Shown: piece by piece, positions 32,880 to 35,742 of the stretch
Layout of the letters: each line of letters opens with the position of its first letter
Position numbering within the stretch: position 1 is the first letter of the stretch
DNA from: Phycisphaerae bacterium
GTDB lineage: Bacteria > Planctomycetota > Phycisphaerae > UBA1845 > UTPLA1
Reading direction: 5' to 3'
DNA: 35,742 bases
NCBI GenBank assembly: GCA_030432035.1
Contig: JAUIHO010000021.1
Span: forward strand, 1 to 35,742
The notes under the pieces: generated by a model
Told to the model about the DNA's origin: nothing
The model's input: the letters and a program-made list of their open reading frames with translations, nothing else
The model's database searches: none
Made by a program: the position numbers and the translations under genes

Positions 32880-33450
32880 TGCATCGCATTTTCTGGCCAT
32901 TTAAAAGCATCCTACTAGGGATTGAATAGACGATGCGAATACCCATTGCGATGAATCTAGGTGACCGTTAAGTCCTGTTTCGCCGCAGCGTGGTCGATCC
33001 CGCCCCCGGAAGTGCGAAGGTCGAAAGCCACGGATGGAGAGGCGTTAGCCAAGTTATTCACGGTGACGTTCTCTTTCCGTCATTAGCTGCTGCAGCAGTT
33101 AGGGTTACCTGTCCTTTTATCGACGAATCCCGATGCCCCAAATCCATGGACACACCGATCTGAATGATGTCGAGATCAGCCATCTGCGGCATCAATCGCG
33201 TGGACGCAAACGGCAACTCAATAATGCAAGCCTCAGGCGGTCTTTCTCTAAACGCGCCGAACGATCCGCCGACGTATGCTCACCTAATAGACTCACCCTC
33301 CCGACGTCGCGGGAAGAGCGTTTACCACTTAGACGCAGACCTCCAGCCTCAGGAAGCCCACTGAAAGTCCTATAAATCGATATTTCGCATCCCAAATATG
33401 GCACTGTTTCGCGATTTTTTGATGCTCCTACGAACTTTGCGCCGATTATG
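32880..33450. other. Gene-free region with no confident coding content
   Basis: No recognisable protein was found on either strand. Two short minus-strand frames overlap as TGATG (a frame to 33404 ending at 33192-33195, and 33058-33192, 44 residues starting MPQMADLDIIQIGV). The second has a plausible protein-like composition but no ribosome site and no family match that I recognise. A 12-bp palindrome CTGCTGCAGCAG lies at about 33087-33098. I could not fit RNase P RNA, tmRNA, 6S or SRP RNA signatures. Confidence 0.4.
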
Positions 33451-33454
33451 GGGG

Positions 33455-33460
33455 TATAAT
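33455..33460 (+). promoter_or_regulatory. Consensus -10 box of the putative small RNA
   Basis: A perfect TATAAT preceded by GGGGG. The base run at -35 distance (GAACTT) is a poor match, so only the -10 supports a promoter. Transcription would start near 33467. Confidence 0.45.
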
Positions 33461-33466
33461 ACCTTA

Positions 33467-33601
33467 TCGCTACGCGGCGGCGTCAATAGCCCCTGCAAGC
33501 GACCGCCTGTAAGTCTTTACGATACAGGCACTTAAATTCGGCTTCTTTCCCCTCCGGAAAGCACTGAGTTCGGCCATGAGCCGCTCAGTGCTTTCTTTTT
33601 T
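33467..33601 (+). ncRNA. Candidate orphan small RNA of about 135 nt
   Basis: Between the TATAAT box and a strong terminator lie about 135 bases with no credible open frame. Hairpins that can form are GGCGG with CCGCC (about 33477-33507) and CCTGTA/TACAGG (33506-33528, 11-base loop), then the terminator stem. The next gene on this strand is outside the window and the next feature is a convergent gene end, so this is not an obvious riboswitch leader. I recognise no known RNA family. The 5' end is predicted only from the -10 box. Confidence 0.5.
33557..33601 (+). terminator. Strong intrinsic terminator
   Basis: GAAAGCACTGAG (33557-33568) pairs perfectly with CTCAGTGCTTTC (33584-33595); a nested CGGC/GCCG stem lies in the loop and TTTTTT follows (33596-33601). 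No T-run follows on the minus strand, so it acts on plus-strand transcripts and demonstrates that something is transcribed rightwards here. Confidence 0.88.
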
Positions 33602-33675
33602 AGGAGGTCGTCAAGCGGAAAATAGATAAAATTTGCGGAATTTAGCGATTTTGTGATTTCTTCCGGCAATAGCGA

Positions 33676-35430
33676 TCATTCAGCCAAATTCGGCCGATCC
33701 CGGCCCAACAGCAAATCTGGGAATTGTGCGATGATGCTGTCCGGCGGCGCGGCCTTGGCGGCCTTTTGTAGATCGTTCAACCCGTCCGCACCCAACCCCG
33801 AGTAGGTCTCGAGATAACCCAACAGGAACCGAAGCTCGTATTGCTCGCGAGCGCTCAAGAGGCTTTCCAGATCGGCACGCCGTCGGTCAAAGATGTCGCT
33901 CTGCCCCACCAACGCCGGCAAGTCGAGATCGAATTTAGCGATCTCAGGAAATCGTTTGATGCCCATCGTGATCGACGCCACCGCCGTCATGTAGTCACCG
34001 GCCGCCGCCAGCGCGTGCCCGCGACCAAGCAACGGCAACGGGTTTTCCCTGTCGGCGATCATGGCCGATTCAAAATGCCGTGCTGCCGCATAGAAATCGC
34101 TGTCGCGTAGTGCAGCTTCACCGAGCGACATGTGATAGTTAACGCGGCTTTGCGAGCCGGTCACAAACGTCTTAATCGGGCTATCGATAATCGACTCATA
34201 CCGCGCCGTGCGCCGTCGGCTGGATTCTTCACCATCATTGTCAATCGAACGGTTATCGTTCGTCGATCGGCCGTCGTTACGAATCGTCGACGCGCCTCGG
34301 TCAGAAGACTGCGGCAACGTATCGAAGCCACGCGACGTATCCGTCGAGGTCGCGATCGGCACCCTACCGGTATCGCCGATACGTGGGTCACGGGACTGAC
34401 GCGAGTTGGTCGGCTCGCCCGATGTAAATGCGCGGTCACGCAACGAGTCAATCATGCGCGCGTAAAGGTCGTCGCCCGCCGTCGGCGCATCGCCAAAAGG
34501 CGTGCGTTGCGTAACGCCAAATGCCTGCGCACTCATCGGATCGATTCGACCGTCACGCCCGACTTGTAAGCCGCCTTCGGGCGCTTCCTGCCCTACACGT
34601 TTCGACCGATTCAGCAAATCTTCCCGCATCATCCGCCGCGAAACGGCATCGCGACCCGATCGGTTAATGATATCCTGAACCGAGTCGGTGGATTGACCGT
34701 GGGGTTGCGAGTTGGCCAGTTGGCCCGGTGACCCAAATAGTGTCGACTGAGCGATCGACGCAAAGACATCCGCATTCGCAAAATCACTGCGCGCCGTCAC
34801 TTCGGAGCCATCGAGTCCGACCTGACGCACAGAACCGACACGGTTATTACGCCGCCCGACAAGGATGTTGTTGATGCGCGAACCGCGCGCATCTAGCGGA
34901 TTGTCTAAATCGTCATCGAACATACTTCCGCTCACACCCGGCACGCCGCGGTTTACGTTTATACTCGGCGAAACCAAGGTCGGGGAGCCGGGGATATTGC
35001 GTTGCGCGCGAATCAACTCAAGGTCGGCAAATGTGTTACTTTGATCGAAGTAAGCAGATCCGCTGGGGGCGATTCGACCACCGCGAAGCTGAGACAGATC
35101 GACGCTTCGCGCACGAAAGCCGGCCAACCCCGCGGAAGGTAAGTTGACGCGGAACGAATTCGAGCCGGGAATCGGCGAGGGTCCCTGAAACCCGCCGAGG
35201 CCGGTGACGTTGCCCTGTATCAAATTGTTCGCCGTCACGCCCGCATCAAATTGGAACCGACCGGAGGTAACACGCGAGTTGAAACGACCGCCGAACGCGC
35301 GGTTGTTCGCGTCCAGCATTCGACCGGATTGCTGGTTCGTCCGGTAATCAATCCGGTAATCAGTCTGAGCACTGGCCGATTGCTGAGTCAGAAGGATGAG
35401 AAACGCAGTTGTGAGGCGTGCCTTGAGCAT
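33676..35430 (-). CDS. Secreted protein with low-complexity N-terminal half and TPR-like C-terminus
   Basis: The 584-residue protein begins with a signal peptide (MLKARLTTAFLILLTQQSASA). About residues 20-410 are polar, Arg/Asn/Ser/Gly/Asp-rich and probably disordered (NNRAFGGRFNSR, RGSRINNILVGRRNNR). Residues about 425-575 are helical repeats of TPR type: NYHMSLGEAALRDSDFYAA, HFESAMIADRENPLPLLGRG and HALAAAGDYMTAVASITMG. This suggests an extracytoplasmic protein-protein interaction role; no enzymatic motif is visible. The ATG at 35430 has GGAGG seven bases upstream and starts the signal peptide. The frame is open to 35727, but that 99-residue extension is rejected. The family was not recognised by name. 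Confidence 0.8.
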   Translation of the reverse strand: MLKARLTTAFLILLTQQSASAQTDYRIDYRTNQQSGRMLDANNRAFGGRFNSRVTSGRFQFDAGVTANNLIQGNVTGLGGFQGPSPIPGSNSFRVNLPSAGLAGFRARSVDLSQLRGGRIAPSGSAYFDQSNTFADLELIRAQRNIPGSPTLVSPSINVNRGVPGVSGSMFDDDLDNPLDARGSRINNILVGRRNNRVGSVRQVGLDGSEVTARSDFANADVFASIAQSTLFGSPGQLANSQPHGQSTDSVQDIINRSGRDAVSRRMMREDLLNRSKRVGQEAPEGGLQVGRDGRIDPMSAQAFGVTQRTPFGDAPTAGDDLYARMIDSLRDRAFTSGEPTNSRQSRDPRIGDTGRVPIATSTDTSRGFDTLPQSSDRGASTIRNDGRSTNDNRSIDNDGEESSRRRTARYESIIDSPIKTFVTGSQSRVNYHMSLGEAALRDSDFYAAARHFESAMIADRENPLPLLGRGHALAAAGDYMTAVASITMGIKRFPEIAKFDLDLPALVGQSDIFDRRRADLESLLSAREQYELRFLLGYLETYSGLGADGLNDLQKAAKAAPPDSIIAQFPDLLLGRDRPNLAE

Positions 35431-35742
35431 GTTAGGCCTCCGAAATAAGCATGTGCCGATAAGACGCATGCAAAGTCCATCGACCAATAATCCTAGGCAA
35501 ATTAGCAGCGAGTTTAAAGCAAGCGGGGCAATTCCAACCGCCGATTTGCCTCGCAATTGGTTCAAAAGGTATGACTTATATTGAAATGATAGCGCTGTGA
35601 CGATTGGAGGTTGGAGCTGCGACCGAAATAAAACCGACGCAATTCCTCGATCGAAGCCCACTGCAAACAGGACAGCGACGAACAGATGCGAGAACAGCAC
35701 CAGGAGGGATATGGTGAGCTTTGCCAAAAGATCCTGGTGCTC
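35431..35742. other. Upstream region of the TPR-like gene, no gene seen
   Basis: These 312 bases reach the window edge. They should contain the promoter of the 33676-35430 gene, but I could not place a confident -35/-10 pair. An open minus-strand frame here is continuous with that gene and precedes its ribosome site; it encodes hydrophobic segments but has no recognised similarity. Confidence 0.4.

Noticed and set aside
32880..33450. RNase P RNA, tmRNA, 6S or SRP RNA in the gene-free region
   Set aside because: Their conserved core strings (for example the RNase P P4 region or a tmRNA tag and T-loop) could not be found on either strand.
33467..33601. tracrRNA or retron msr as identity for the orphan RNA
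   Set aside because: No cas genes, CRISPR repeats or reverse transcriptase are present in the window, and no complementarity to a repeat could be found.
35431..35727. 99-residue N-terminal extension of the TPR-like protein
   Set aside because: The ATG at 35430 has a perfect GGAGG at the right distance and begins a clear signal peptide, so the upstream open frame is unlikely to be translated.

Overview
The window looks like a chromosome segment of a planctomycete (Planctomycetota). The evidence is a set of families typical of that phylum: a DUF1501 / DUF1549-DUF1553 / planctomycete-type cytochrome c operon, several secreted proteins ending in dockerin-like calcium-binding tails, an Asn/Asp repeat protein, and a GHL10-type glycoside hydrolase with a golvesin-like domain. 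Some features suggest a Phycisphaerae-like lineage, but that is inference. No phage, transposase, CRISPR array or rRNA is visible.

Layout. Bases 1-1071 (-) hold the N-terminal part of a sensor histidine kinase cut by the window edge. Next on the minus strand are a GT-C type multi-membrane glycosyltransferase-like protein (1365-3137) with a terminator, and an Asn/Asp-repeat secreted protein (3448-4914). A 600-base gene-free stretch precedes a plus-strand GT2 glycosyltransferase (5515-6261). Bases 6310-15283 (-) form one tight four-gene operon, in transcription order: DUF1501 Tat-exported protein, PPC-domain protein, DUF1549/DUF1553 haem protein with Ig-like domains, and a cytochrome c / WD40 / coiled-coil protein. 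A double GNAT acetyltransferase (+) follows, abutting stop-to-stop with a sodium:solute symporter (-). Upstream of the symporter on the same strand lies a DUF1343/NamZ-like exo-muramidase, so muropeptide sugar scavenging is a reasonable guess for that pair.

Bases 19842-28480 form a secreted-protein block: a GHL10 hydrolase (-), then divergently a 1399-residue mosaic protein and a VCBS-repeat protein (+), all three with dockerin-like C-termini. The 5' leader of the mosaic gene contains a dense run of inverted repeats ending in an intrinsic-terminator-like hairpin with a T-run (22101-22348), a candidate attenuator or structured RNA. A tRNA-Gly(CCC) with its own promoter follows, and a bidirectional terminator separates it from two acyl-CoA dehydrogenases and a MqnE-like aminofutalosine synthase (all -). 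Upstream of mqnE lies a tRNA-Arg whose anticodon reads GCG rather than the usual ACG.

The 845-base stretch 32831-33675 has no convincing protein gene. It contains a TATAAT box followed by about 135 bases ending in a 12-bp terminator hairpin, which I read as an orphan small RNA. The window closes with a secreted protein with TPR-like C-terminal repeats (33676-35430, -).

The best candidates for something undescribed are the structured leader at 22101-22348, the orphan small RNA at 33467-33601, the rearranged module order in the 1399-residue protein, and the repeat protein whose repeats diverge only at synonymous positions. None can be confirmed as novel without searches.
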